A DNA stretch of 64,000 bases, taken from assembly GCA_024687125.1 (NCBI GenBank), contig JAILFA010000124.1, positions 1 through 64,000 of the forward strand, read 5' to 3'. This DNA is from Lachnospiraceae bacterium. Lineage in GTDB: Bacteria > Bacillota > Clostridia > Lachnospirales > Lachnospiraceae. Position 1 is the first letter of the stretch, and each line of letters opens with the position of its first letter. Below the pieces are notes generated by a model that had not been told where the DNA came from, did not search any database, and was given only the letters and a program-made list of their open reading frames with translations. This document shows positions 10,102 through 19,233 of the stretch, piece after piece. A program made the position numbers and the translations under genes.

Positions 10102-11745
10102 TCACTTCTGCTTATTGAAGCGTTCCTTGTTCCTGTACATCTCTCTGTCCGCACGGTGGAATACGTCCTTAAACTCCCTGTCTCTTGCCGGATCAAAGGT
10201 CACCACGCCGCAGGACATGGACAGATCCGCGTCATATCTTCTCTCGCTTTCATTGTAGACGACGATCTCTTCATCAAACCGATGAAGCAGAGACTTCATC
10301 TCGCTTTCCGACGTATTCTCCAGGATGGCTACAAAAACATCTCCGCCGACACGGTAGATATGCTCTGTTCCGAAGACCATCTTCATCACGCCGGCAGCAT
10401 CCGCGATCATGAGATCCCCGAACTCATGCCCGAGGCGGTCATTGACACTCTTGAGACCGTTGATGTCGAACACAGCCAGCGAAAATTCGGCGAGTTCCTC
10501 ATGGATCTTGCGGTCGATCAGCTTGACCTGATCCATATAGGCAAGCTTGTTTCCGACACCGGTCATGGCATCTGTATAAGCCTGTGTATGGATATATGCG
10601 ATATATTCCTGCAGTTCACGGGCCATCAGGCGGATACTCTCCGCCAGTGCGCCGATCTCGTCCTCGGACCGATAGGGGATAGGAACGTTCAGTTCACCTC
10701 TGGCGATACGGGAAGACGCGCTCGTGATATCCTGGATCGGCCGTACGATCTTCGTCATGATCTTCCATACCAGGAACAGCGCTGCGAACAGTGCCGCGGA
10801 AAGGATCAGGAGCATGTTCCGCCACATCTGCCGGTACGGACGGCGGATCTCGGATTCCGGTGCCGAGACCACAAGAGTCATCCCGTTCTGCAGCCGGGAA
10901 GCGGACATGCGCTGCAATTCTCCGCGCCGGTAATACCCTCCCGTCTCGGAAGAATTGATCCAGTCCGGTGTGAGGTATTGCGACACGGAGTAGAGCTCCT
11001 CGTCAAACTGCACAGCCAGCAGTCCCTGCGGATAATCCCTGTGATAGACCAGATTTCCGTTCTCACCGATCAGGAATCCGAAACCCTCTCTGTAAGCAAT
11101 CGAATCCACCACACCATGGATCTTTGACATGTTGACATCCATGCCGACGACCCCGAGGAAATGACCGCCGATATTGATCGGCGTCACATAGGAGATCATG
11201 TAGACATCCACATTTTTATTTGCGTACGGCTCCATCCAGATCGACCGGCCGCTTTCTTTGGGCTCGTAATACCAGCCGACATGTTCGCGGTCGTCCTTTT
11301 CATACTGCAGGATATCGGTAGGATCGACCCTGATATAACCGCCGTATCCGTCACCTGTCAGAAAGATGCCGGCGGTACCTCCGTAGATCTCCGGATCGGG
11401 CCGGAAATACACCGTCTCGATATCCCCGGTTATCCTGGCTGCTTCAGCGGCCTGCACCGCCAGATCCCGATAATAGTAAAACGCATAGGTGGGTTCCTTT
11501 TTCAGTCTCTGCGGATCCACCGTCTGTTCGATCTCATCGCACAGGATGCCGACCGCGCGTTCCACCGCGGAAAAATGCAGGTTCAGCTCACCCGCCTTCT
11601 GATCAGAGAGCCTTGTCATCGTCTGATCTGCATCACTATCGATCACATACAGGATATGGTATGCGGCGATCACGGCGAGCAGGATATACACGCCGAAAAC
11701 AGCACCCCAGACCAGGATCAGCAGTTTTGTACGGACAGAACGCAC
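10102..11745 (-). CDS. dCache-HAMP-GGDEF protein with degenerate GGDVF signature
   Basis: An N-terminal transmembrane segment, a roughly 280-residue dCache-like extracellular domain (WYYEPKESGRSIWMEPY, VVGMDVNMS, GNLVYHRDY), a second transmembrane segment, HAMP (IVRPIQDITSASSRIARGEL) and a C-terminal GGDEF domain (DAMTGVGNKLAY, FDINGLKSVNDRLGH). The signature reads RVGGDVF, with the fourth-position acidic residue replaced by Val, so cyclic-di-GMP synthesis is doubtful. The start is GTG 11745, six bases after AAAGGAG. It lies 15 bp downstream of the next GGDEF gene, in the same operon. A sensory or GTP-binding role is as likely as catalysis. Confidence 0.87.
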   Translation of the reverse strand: MRSVRTKLLILVWGAVFGVYILLAVIAAYHILYVIDSDADQTMTRLSDQKAGELNLHFSAVERAVGILCDEIEQTVDPQRLKKEPTYAFYYYRDLAVQAAEAARITGDIETVYFRPDPEIYGGTAGIFLTGDGYGGYIRVDPTDILQYEKDDREHVGWYYEPKESGRSIWMEPYANKNVDVYMISYVTPINIGGHFLGVVGMDVNMSKIHGVVDSIAYREGFGFLIGENGNLVYHRDYPQGLLAVQFDEELYSVSQYLTPDWINSSETGGYYRRGELQRMSASRLQNGMTLVVSAPESEIRRPYRQMWRNMLLILSAALFAALFLVWKIMTKIVRPIQDITSASSRIARGELNVPIPYRSEDEIGALAESIRLMARELQEYIAYIHTQAYTDAMTGVGNKLAYMDQVKLIDRKIHEELAEFSLAVFDINGLKSVNDRLGHEFGDLMIADAAGVMKMVFGTEHIYRVGGDVFVAILENTSESEMKSLLHRFDEEIVVYNESERRYDADLSMSCGVVTFDPARDREFKDVFHRADREMYRNKERFNKQK

Positions 11746-11760
11746 CTCTTACTCCTTTGT

Positions 11761-13128
11761 TTATTCGCGCTTTACGCCATTACCGCCCATTTCTTTGACC
11801 AGATAGCAGCCCTGTGCGGCTCTGTAGTAATTCTTTTTGATCGTATCAGACAACCGGACCTCTGTGATCCCGACAGACACAGTCGCCCTGCCGTCTTTTT
11901 CGATATCCTTGCAGAATTCGCGGCAGATCTCGTACGCAAAATCCACAGACCACTGCATCAGAACCACGAATTCATCTCCGCCCCAGCGGTAGATATCCCC
12001 CTGATCGCCCAGATACTTCCGGGCGCAGTCGGCGACCATGACAAGAATGGCATCGCCGTCCATCGTATCGTTGATCTCCTTGAAGAAATCAATGTCGAAA
12101 ACAGCGATCGTCTTGTACCTTGTTGTGTTGAAAACGCCGCGTTCCCCGTATACATCCTTGAAATAATTGCGGTTATGAAGGCCGGTCAGCGGATCGGTCT
12201 GTGATCTCTCCCTCTCACCCGACCGTTCACCGCCCCCGCCGCGCAGCGTAAACATGATCCCCAGCGCGATAATGATAAAAGCAGCCAGTTCTCCCCAGAA
12301 GATCCCCGAATTCATCGCTTTTTCCTGATACCCGGCTTCCGTCTGTACCACAAGGAAAAAGTTCAGATCCTTCACATACTTTGTGACTGTAGACCCGTTC
12401 AGGCCGCGCGGCACATAGATGTATTCGTCCTTTTCGGAAAGATCATTGCTGCCGTAATGTGTCGTCTCTATGTTGTAGGTATTGGTATCCACCATGACCA
12501 GACCGTCTGAATTGACCAGCTGGATATGAGCATTATACTCTTCCTCGAATTCGCGGATCAGCTCCTGCAGGCCGCTGATAAAAACTCCCACACCGCAGCT
12601 GCCCAGAAATCTGCCCCGATCGTCCGTTATGCGGGCATCCACAAAGAGGGTCCATTCCTTGTCATGCACCTGATCCACATCAACACTCACAACATAAGGC
12701 GCATTGCTGTTCTTGAACATCTCATACCATTTGTCATGACTGTCCTTCGTCTGATCGACGATCTTGTTGATCCCGTCGCTGGTATAGTAACGCCTGGTGC
12801 TGTCGGAAACCAGATAGACCGTATCATAATCGCCGCTTTTCTGGATCCCTGTCAGCCACGCAGCGAAACGCGCTTCCGTCTCCTGCCGCTGACGATCCTT
12901 TTCGGCAGCGAGCATCTCGTGCACCATCGTGTCACTGGCCATCACCTTGGCAACCATGATCGGTCCCTGAAACCGGTTTTCGACAGCGTCGTAGATCCTC
13001 TCCGCAAGCAGCAGGTCAAATTCCTGACGGGAACGGTCCTTGCTGCTCTGCAGTGCAACACTGAACACCAGAGAGAACAGCAGATATCCGATCAGAAGGA
13101 GCAGAACGATGATCCGTTTTTTTCTCAT
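11761..13128 (-). CDS. dCache-GGDEF protein, possible diguanylate cyclase
   Basis: An N-terminal transmembrane helix, a dCache-like sensor (GDYDTVYLVSDSTRRYYTS, WTLFVDARITDDRGRFLGS), a second transmembrane helix, then GGDEF (DPLTGLHNRNYF, FDIDFFKEIND, RWGGDEFVVL). The GGDEF signature is intact. However, the segment after FFKEIND reads TMDGDAIL instead of T(Y/F)GHxxGDxxL, about three residues short, removing the GH of the nucleotide-binding loop. Activity is therefore uncertain. There is no HAMP. ATG 13128 is 8 nt after GGAGG, and that site overlaps the stop of the upstream dCache gene, so translation is coupled. Confidence 0.87.
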   Translation of the reverse strand: MRKKRIIVLLLLIGYLLFSLVFSVALQSSKDRSRQEFDLLLAERIYDAVENRFQGPIMVAKVMASDTMVHEMLAAEKDRQRQETEARFAAWLTGIQKSGDYDTVYLVSDSTRRYYTSDGINKIVDQTKDSHDKWYEMFKNSNAPYVVSVDVDQVHDKEWTLFVDARITDDRGRFLGSCGVGVFISGLQELIREFEEEYNAHIQLVNSDGLVMVDTNTYNIETTHYGSNDLSEKDEYIYVPRGLNGSTVTKYVKDLNFFLVVQTEAGYQEKAMNSGIFWGELAAFIIIALGIMFTLRGGGGERSGERERSQTDPLTGLHNRNYFKDVYGERGVFNTTRYKTIAVFDIDFFKEINDTMDGDAILVMVADCARKYLGDQGDIYRWGGDEFVVLMQWSVDFAYEICREFCKDIEKDGRATVSVGITEVRLSDTIKKNYYRAAQGCYLVKEMGGNGVKRE

Positions 13129-13132
13129 CCCA

Positions 13133-14488
13133 TCAGCCTCCGGTTCTCCGATTTTCCAGAAATTCCACCATCCACAGCACCGTCTTCAGATGACCGTCTT
13201 CCGCCCACTCCACGGGAACAAAGCGCCCGCAGCACCGCCCGTTCTTTGTATCGATGAATTCCCGCGTGATCGTCTTCTTCCCCTTCAGGCGGTCGCTCAA
13301 TGTAGAAAGATTGGTGAAGGCGTAGATCGATGTCTTGAAACGTTCATCCGTCATCGTATCCATGACCATTCTGAGTGTTTTCTGAGCACCGCCGGAAATA
13401 CTCTCCACCAGTGCGCGCACTTCTCCGGCACAGCCGGCCACTTCCGCATAGGTGTCATTATCAAGGTCAAAAAGATACATGGACGCGTAGATCCCGGCAA
13501 CCGCCCTGAGCTGCCTGTTGACAACCTCCATTTCCCCGCGTCTTCTGTAGATCTGCACGAGGATCAAAATGATCATCACATAGCCGATCAGAATGATGAG
13601 CATAGTCACGAGGAGCATTTTCCCGAAAGTGCCCATGAGCTGTTTTTCCTGTGCATAGGCAGCAAGCATCCATCCGTGTCCGACATCGGAAAACACACAG
13701 TCGTAAGTCCTGCCGTCAAACCGGACACTTGCGGTGTCTCTGTCACCTGCGCCGCGAATTCCTCTGAGGACAGCTCCGTAGATCGTATCATCGCTCTCCT
13801 TATAGCTGTTCCCGACCTCACCGGGATCGGAATGAGCCACGACCACTCCCGTTTCATCCAGCAGCATCACGCCATCCCACCTGTTTTCCTTAAAGTCGCG
13901 GCTGATGATCTCCTGGACGCCATCCAGTGAGATGTCGAGCGAGAGGACACTCTTCTTATCATACAGCATGCGGCAGACGGACATTGTTGCTCTATGCGTC
14001 TGCGAATCTATATAGGGGGTCACCAGCGCCATCTCTCCCTGCGCTTTCAGAGCCGCCTGATACCAGGGACGCTCCTGCGCCACGTATCCGTCTTCAGGCA
14101 CCCACCCGGCACCGTCCAGATAAGTGCCTTTGAACAGACCGTAAAGTCCCGTATAGTCAGAGCTGTAGGCCTGGTTGACCAGCACTGTATGTTTGGACAG
14201 ATACTCAAGAAGTTCTTCATTCGAAGCACCGTTCTTCAGCATATCATTGAGCTCATAGGACTCCAGCTTTACGGCATCCATGGTCTCCGACAGAAAAAGC
14301 CTGATCTCCACAGATGTTCCCTGGATCTCATTGCTCTGAAGCGCGATGGCGTTCTGACGAAATGTGTTTTGGAATAAAATCCCGCTTCCCACAAACAGGC
14401 CGAACAGGATCAGGCCGGTAACGATCAGGCCGATGATCAGCCTCGATTTTCTGAACTTTTCAGCACTCTTTTCCCGGGTATTCTCCAT
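13133..14488 (-). CDS. dCache sensor protein lacking a kinase or cyclase output domain
   Basis: The layout is an N-terminal transmembrane helix, a roughly 230-residue extracellular dCache domain (WVPEDGYVAQERPWYQAAL, VVAHSDPGEVGNS, VFSDVGHGWMLAAY), a second transmembrane helix, then a cytoplasmic region of about 130 residues starting IYASMYLFDLDNDTYAEV. In related Clostridia kinases and cyclases this last part is, as I recall, a PAS-like module placed before an output domain. Here the protein stops right after it (WMVEFLENRRTGG). It is the first gene of a trio with two GGDEF proteins and may supply the sensory input in trans. It may instead be a truncated receptor. ATG 14488 follows CGGAGT. 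Confidence 0.8.
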   Translation of the reverse strand: MENTREKSAEKFRKSRLIIGLIVTGLILFGLFVGSGILFQNTFRQNAIALQSNEIQGTSVEIRLFLSETMDAVKLESYELNDMLKNGASNEELLEYLSKHTVLVNQAYSSDYTGLYGLFKGTYLDGAGWVPEDGYVAQERPWYQAALKAQGEMALVTPYIDSQTHRATMSVCRMLYDKKSVLSLDISLDGVQEIISRDFKENRWDGVMLLDETGVVVAHSDPGEVGNSYKESDDTIYGAVLRGIRGAGDRDTASVRFDGRTYDCVFSDVGHGWMLAAYAQEKQLMGTFGKMLLVTMLIILIGYVMIILILVQIYRRRGEMEVVNRQLRAVAGIYASMYLFDLDNDTYAEVAGCAGEVRALVESISGGAQKTLRMVMDTMTDERFKTSIYAFTNLSTLSDRLKGKKTITREFIDTKNGRCCGRFVPVEWAEDGHLKTVLWMVEFLENRRTGG

Positions 14489-14532
14489 TTTACTCCGTCT
14501 CCCTCAGATAACATGCTGCGGAAAAAACAGCC

Positions 14533-16950
14533 TTATTCGTTCAGCATGACCGCCGAGAAGCGGCTGCCCAGCTGCTGATAGCCTTTCAGGAGTACAGGGG
14601 TAAGACCGGCGATCCTCTTTATCGCCTCCTCATCCCCTTCTTTTGCCGCTCCGCCCGCGATCTCAAGCAAGGCTGCCAGTCTGGAAAACGCGGTTGCTCC
14701 GATCATGCGGGAAGAGCTCTTCAGAGCATGCACCTTGATCGTGTAATCATCATAATCATGCTCCTGCGAGTACGTAAGTATCGCCTCGGCGTTCTCCGGG
14801 ATATCTCTGCAGAACTGCAGCACCGTCTCCGTCAGCAGCTCTTCGTCGACCAGATAACGAAGGGCGTCCTCATACGACAGTTCTTCGGCATCCTGATAGA
14901 TCCGGCGGATGCACTCCACTTTGTCCTCACCGGTCTCTTCAGGTTCAAAGAACAGGACATCGTCCTCTTCGTGAATCTCGTTCACCGCTCTTTCGGATCT
15001 GTCTTTTCCCCGCGTATAATGCTCTGAAGCCATTTTCACCTTTTCCGGAGGCAGATGGTCGAGGAGCATTTTTTCCAGCCTGTCGCCGTTTACAGGCTTC
15101 ATCAGATAATCCGTGAATCCCTCGGCAAGGTAGCGCTCCCTGGCACCTGAAACCGCGTCAGCCGTCAGGCAGATGACCGGCGTGTCCGTATTCTTTCCGC
15201 TGTCCTGGCTTCGGATATGGTGCAGCGTCTGCGTTCCGTCCATATGCGGCATCCGCTGATCCATCAGGATGACATCATAGGCATGATCCATCGTCAGTGT
15301 CAGTGCGTCACTTCCGCTGGAAGCCGTATCGATCTTTACCTTGGTCTTTTTCAGCAGGCCCCTGACAACCGTCAGGTTCAGCATGGTATCATCCACGACC
15401 AGCACCCTTGCTGTGGGAGCCTGGAAGTCTTCATGGTAACTGCTCGCCTGTCTGAGCGTTTCCTCATAGCGCTTGCGGAAATTGCCGATCGCTTCTTCGG
15501 ATACTACCTTCTGCGGGAGACGGATCGTAAAGACCGAACCTTTGCCGTAGGTACTCTCCGCCTCAATGGATCCCCCCATCATATCGAGCAGTTCATGGGT
15601 GATCGCAAGTCCCAGACCGGTTCCTTCCACGGATTTATTCTGCGAAAGATCGATCCGTTCAAATTTCTGGAACAGGCGGTACAGATCATCCTCACGGATC
15701 CCGATACCGGTGTCGGAAACAGTGATGACAAGCGTCAGGACGGAAGGTGTTCTCTCGCCCTTTACGGTAAGTGTCACACTGCCCTCTTTTGTATATTTCA
15801 CGGCGTTGTTCAATACATTGAGGATCACCTGCCGGACTCTGATCTCATCACCGACCAGCTGGTTCGGAAGCATCTCGTTGATGTCCGTGTAAAACTCCAG
15901 CCCTTTGGATTTTGCCCTGAAGGAGACCATGTTCAGAACATCACCCAGAACCGCATTCAGTTTATAAGGCGCTTCTATGATCTCCATCTTGCCGGATTCG
16001 ATCTTGGAAAAATCAAGGATATCATTGATGATGGACATGAGGTTTCTGCCGGCACTTTCAACGCTTCGCGCATACTCGGTGATCTGCGCGTCGCCGCTCT
16101 CCCGGATGATCATCTCGTTCATCCCGAGGACAGCATTGATGGGTGTACGGATCTCATGAGACATATTCGCCAGAAAGTCGGACTTTGCCTTGCTCGCGTT
16201 GTCAGCGCGCTGTCTTTCCTCCTCAAGCTCTTTCATGGCATTCTCGAGTTTCTGATAATCGGGCGTTTCTACACCGAAGTAGAAAAGGTACATGCCCAGC
16301 GTTATGCCAAGATACCGGATCGGCATATTCATGTGCAGAGCGGCTTCCAGAATGATCGGAATGACCGTGACAAGAAAGGCTGCCATCGATGTGAGCTGAA
16401 TGCGCCGTCCGAGCAGCGTCCGATGATTGATATAAACGGTCATCGCATAGGTAAAGAAATACAGCTCTGTACCGTACGCGAGCAGATGGCAGAAAAACAC
16501 TGCCTTGTTCGGCATGGTGTCATAATCGGCAACCGTCGGGAAATACCAGAGATAAGAGAACAGGAATACCAGGATCACGACAAGTAGGATGATTCTGTTC
16601 AGGATCGTATAAAATCGGCTGGCCGGTCTCTTCTCAATGAAAAAGGACTCAATGTACCTCGCGAAATAATAGGCGATAACGATATCCGCGACGATAGACA
16701 GCAGGTAGATAAAATACACTGCCTCATACGCGAAAAACCATCTGTTGCCGGCGGTAACCAGATACGCCGTAATGGCCACAAAATTACAGATCGGCGCCAC
16801 ATCGGCGATCCGGCGGAATTTCAGATTATCCTGCCCGCGGCCGGCCGAAAGAAGGCGCATGATGATACAGAGCACTACATTGAAGATCAGTGCCGTAGCG
16901 GTTATGTACGTATTGCGGATCACATCCGCGATCATCGAAGTGGCAGACAC
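14533..16950 (-). CDS. Membrane hybrid histidine kinase with receiver and HPt domains
   Basis: About seven hydrophobic segments fill the first 225 residues, ending GVETPDYQKLENAM. HisKA ([17 protein letters not shown]), HATPase_c (NVLNNAVKYT, DTGIGI, GTGLGL), a receiver (VVDDTMLN, ILMDQRMPHMDG, KPVNGD) and a C-terminal HPt (KVHALKSSSRMIGAT) follow. Phospho-acceptor residues are all present. The start is GTG 16950, since the AGGA of the ribosome binding site runs through the stop of the upstream kinase (AGGAACTGACTGTG). The two kinases are thus encoded as a coupled pair and are paralogues with the same 7TM-like architecture. Confidence 0.9.
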   Translation of the reverse strand: MSATSMIADVIRNTYITATALIFNVVLCIIMRLLSAGRGQDNLKFRRIADVAPICNFVAITAYLVTAGNRWFFAYEAVYFIYLLSIVADIVIAYYFARYIESFFIEKRPASRFYTILNRIILLVVILVFLFSYLWYFPTVADYDTMPNKAVFFCHLLAYGTELYFFTYAMTVYINHRTLLGRRIQLTSMAAFLVTVIPIILEAALHMNMPIRYLGITLGMYLFYFGVETPDYQKLENAMKELEEERQRADNASKAKSDFLANMSHEIRTPINAVLGMNEMIIRESGDAQITEYARSVESAGRNLMSIINDILDFSKIESGKMEIIEAPYKLNAVLGDVLNMVSFRAKSKGLEFYTDINEMLPNQLVGDEIRVRQVILNVLNNAVKYTKEGSVTLTVKGERTPSVLTLVITVSDTGIGIREDDLYRLFQKFERIDLSQNKSVEGTGLGLAITHELLDMMGGSIEAESTYGKGSVFTIRLPQKVVSEEAIGNFRKRYEETLRQASSYHEDFQAPTARVLVVDDTMLNLTVVRGLLKKTKVKIDTASSGSDALTLTMDHAYDVILMDQRMPHMDGTQTLHHIRSQDSGKNTDTPVICLTADAVSGARERYLAEGFTDYLMKPVNGDRLEKMLLDHLPPEKVKMASEHYTRGKDRSERAVNEIHEEDDVLFFEPEETGEDKVECIRRIYQDAEELSYEDALRYLVDEELLTETVLQFCRDIPENAEAILTYSQEHDYDDYTIKVHALKSSSRMIGATAFSRLAALLEIAGGAAKEGDEEAIKRIAGLTPVLLKGYQQLGSRFSAVMLNE

Positions 16951-16952
16951 AG

Positions 16953-19166
16953 TCAGTTCCTACCCTCCAGTTCCCCGATCAGTCCGTCCCAGTCAGAAGC
17001 ATCGACCATCGACCTGATCTCCCGTATCCTGCTCATATCTCCGGCAGAAAGCTCAAACTCCGAAAGGAATCCGAGAACTCCCCGGATCGTCATCTCATCT
17101 TTGTCCCTGGCAAATTCGAGCAGGGACTTGTAGGTTTCGGCCAGAACATCTTCGCTCACAGCCTCCCTTTTCACCGGTGTCTTCTCAGGAATGCGCGCAT
17201 CCGGATGAGCGCTCTCCCGCGTCTGTCCGGATGTCTCTTTCACGGGCTTTGCCTGAACGTCTTTATGCGCGGGAATCTCCGGTTCCGCATCTTCAACGGC
17301 TTCCACCAGACTGTCCGGCAGATACTTGAGGATCATATCCTCAAGCTTGTCTCCTTCAACAGGCTTCGCGAGATAATCCCGGAATCCGGCATCCAGATAC
17401 ATCTCTCTTGCACCGGAGATCGCGTTGGCAGTCAGTGCGATGAAAACAGCGTCCTCCAGTCCCGGGATATCCTTAAGCCTGTCCAGCGTCTCTATCCCGT
17501 CCATTCCAGGCATGATATGATCGATCAGATAAACGTCATAACGGTTTCTCTCAGCCATTTCGAGCGCTTCCTGACCGGACATTGCCTTATCCACACGGAT
17601 GCGGGTTCTCTTGAGCAGACCGGCGATCACCTTGTGATTCATCTCCGTGTCATCGATGACCAGAACACGCGCGTTCGGTGCCCGGAATTTACCGTTGTTC
17701 CGCTCTTTATGCTGCTCGTTTTCCTCACGGCGGACATCCTCCAGCCTGCCGATCGGCTTATCCGAAACAACACCCTGTTCGACGGCAAACGAGAATTCAC
17801 TTCCCTCCCCATAGGTGCTGGTCACTTCGAGATCCGTCCCCATCAGCGCGAGAAGCTGCCTGGTGATGTTCATTCCGAGCCCGGTTCCCTCTACAGAACG
17901 GTTCCTCCGCTCATCGATCCGGACGAACGGCATAAAGATCTTGTCAATGTCCTCGGGTTTCATCCCGATCCCGGTATCTCTGACGACAAACCTGACGATG
18001 ATGAGATTGTTTCCCTTTTCCTTGAAATCGATCCTGACGTTAACGCTCCCCTTTTCGGTATACTTGATCGCGTTTGTGACGATATTCAGCATGCACTGCT
18101 TGATGCGGATCTCATCACCGTAAAGGACGGACGGAAGCTTCGTATCCACATCGAAATATAACGCAAGGCCCTTTTTCTCCGCCCGTTCTCTTGTCATGTT
18201 GTACACGTCATTGATGGCCGAAGCGATCTCGTACTGAGCCGGTATGATCTCCATCTTGCCGGCCTCCACCTTTGAGAAATCGAGAATGTCATTGATAATG
18301 GAAAGAAGTGTGCGCCCGGAGGTCCTGATATTCTCCGCGTATTCGCGGATCTGCGGCTCCCCGCTCTCTCTGAGGATCATCTCATCCATGCCTAGGACCG
18401 CGTTGATCGGTGTCCGGATCTCATGCGACATATGCGCAAGGAACGAGGATTTTGCTTCATTCGCTGAATCAGCGCGTTCCATCTCGTGTTCGAGTTTCTC
18501 GATCAGTGCGGCGTCAGGACTCTCCACTGAATAATACAGCGCCACAACGATCAGCGTGACGCCTACACCCGTCATCAGCAGCTGATGCACGATTGCCTGT
18601 GCCACAACGACGGAGATCAGACTGAGCAGCGCCAGGGAGATCCCGCGCCTGGCTTTCGGTTCCATCTTTTTGCGGTAGCAGATGAGCAGCACAAAGCAGA
18701 ACACAAAATAGACAAAAGCAAAGATATACGCGACGGCAGGCGCCGCCCCGGTCGAATAATCACTGTACGGTGATGTCACATAGTCAATGGGAAGCTCTAC
18801 GATCGCGATGACCGCCGCTATGATCGGCAGTATCTCGAAAAGTGAAAGCCTGTATTCATCGTCACTGAAAGCGAGTGACTTGATATACAGATAGAGGAGC
18901 CACAGGATCACGGGAAACGACGCAAGAAACACGATGTGCAGCCCGTGATTCACCAGTTCCGGGATCGTGTCCCGATGATTGACCGTATAGATCGTGACAG
19001 CGTCCATTGTCACATTAAGGACCGCGGAAAACAGCAGAAGGGAAAACAGGTTGTGCGCCCTGGTCTTCTTGCGTCTGGTCGCATAATAGGTCAGAGCGAC
19101 ATAGAGAAGTACCAGCAGGCAGGCCATCTCTTCGCGGACAGTCATGATATACTGCATCAACTGCAT
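16953..19166 (-). CDS. Membrane hybrid histidine kinase with receiver but no HPt
   Basis: The N-terminal 220 residues carry about seven hydrophobic segments. HisKA ([17 protein letters not shown]), HATPase_c (NIVTNAIKYT, DTGIGM, GTGLGM) and a receiver (VIDDTEMN, YLIDHIMPGMDG, KPVEGD) follow. After a charged linker the protein ends in a roughly 60-residue helical domain (LAETYKSLLEFA to DWDGLIGELEGRN) instead of an HPt. A related domain ends the 1.4-kilo-residue kinase at 31.9-36.2 kb. The phosphoryl group must therefore reach an HPt on another protein, plausibly that of the coupled downstream kinase. ATG 19166 is 8 nt after GGAGG. It is the first gene of the 19.2-10.1 kb operon. Confidence 0.9.
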   Translation of the reverse strand: MQLMQYIMTVREEMACLLVLLYVALTYYATRRKKTRAHNLFSLLLFSAVLNVTMDAVTIYTVNHRDTIPELVNHGLHIVFLASFPVILWLLYLYIKSLAFSDDEYRLSLFEILPIIAAVIAIVELPIDYVTSPYSDYSTGAAPAVAYIFAFVYFVFCFVLLICYRKKMEPKARRGISLALLSLISVVVAQAIVHQLLMTGVGVTLIVVALYYSVESPDAALIEKLEHEMERADSANEAKSSFLAHMSHEIRTPINAVLGMDEMILRESGEPQIREYAENIRTSGRTLLSIINDILDFSKVEAGKMEIIPAQYEIASAINDVYNMTRERAEKKGLALYFDVDTKLPSVLYGDEIRIKQCMLNIVTNAIKYTEKGSVNVRIDFKEKGNNLIIVRFVVRDTGIGMKPEDIDKIFMPFVRIDERRNRSVEGTGLGMNITRQLLALMGTDLEVTSTYGEGSEFSFAVEQGVVSDKPIGRLEDVRREENEQHKERNNGKFRAPNARVLVIDDTEMNHKVIAGLLKRTRIRVDKAMSGQEALEMAERNRYDVYLIDHIMPGMDGIETLDRLKDIPGLEDAVFIALTANAISGAREMYLDAGFRDYLAKPVEGDKLEDMILKYLPDSLVEAVEDAEPEIPAHKDVQAKPVKETSGQTRESAHPDARIPEKTPVKREAVSEDVLAETYKSLLEFARDKDEMTIRGVLGFLSEFELSAGDMSRIREIRSMVDASDWDGLIGELEGRN

Positions 19167-19233
19167 ATCTGTTTCCTCCGCGCTTCAGTCATTTCGACCA
19201 TCGTACTTTACTGCGTCCGTGATCCGCATTCGA

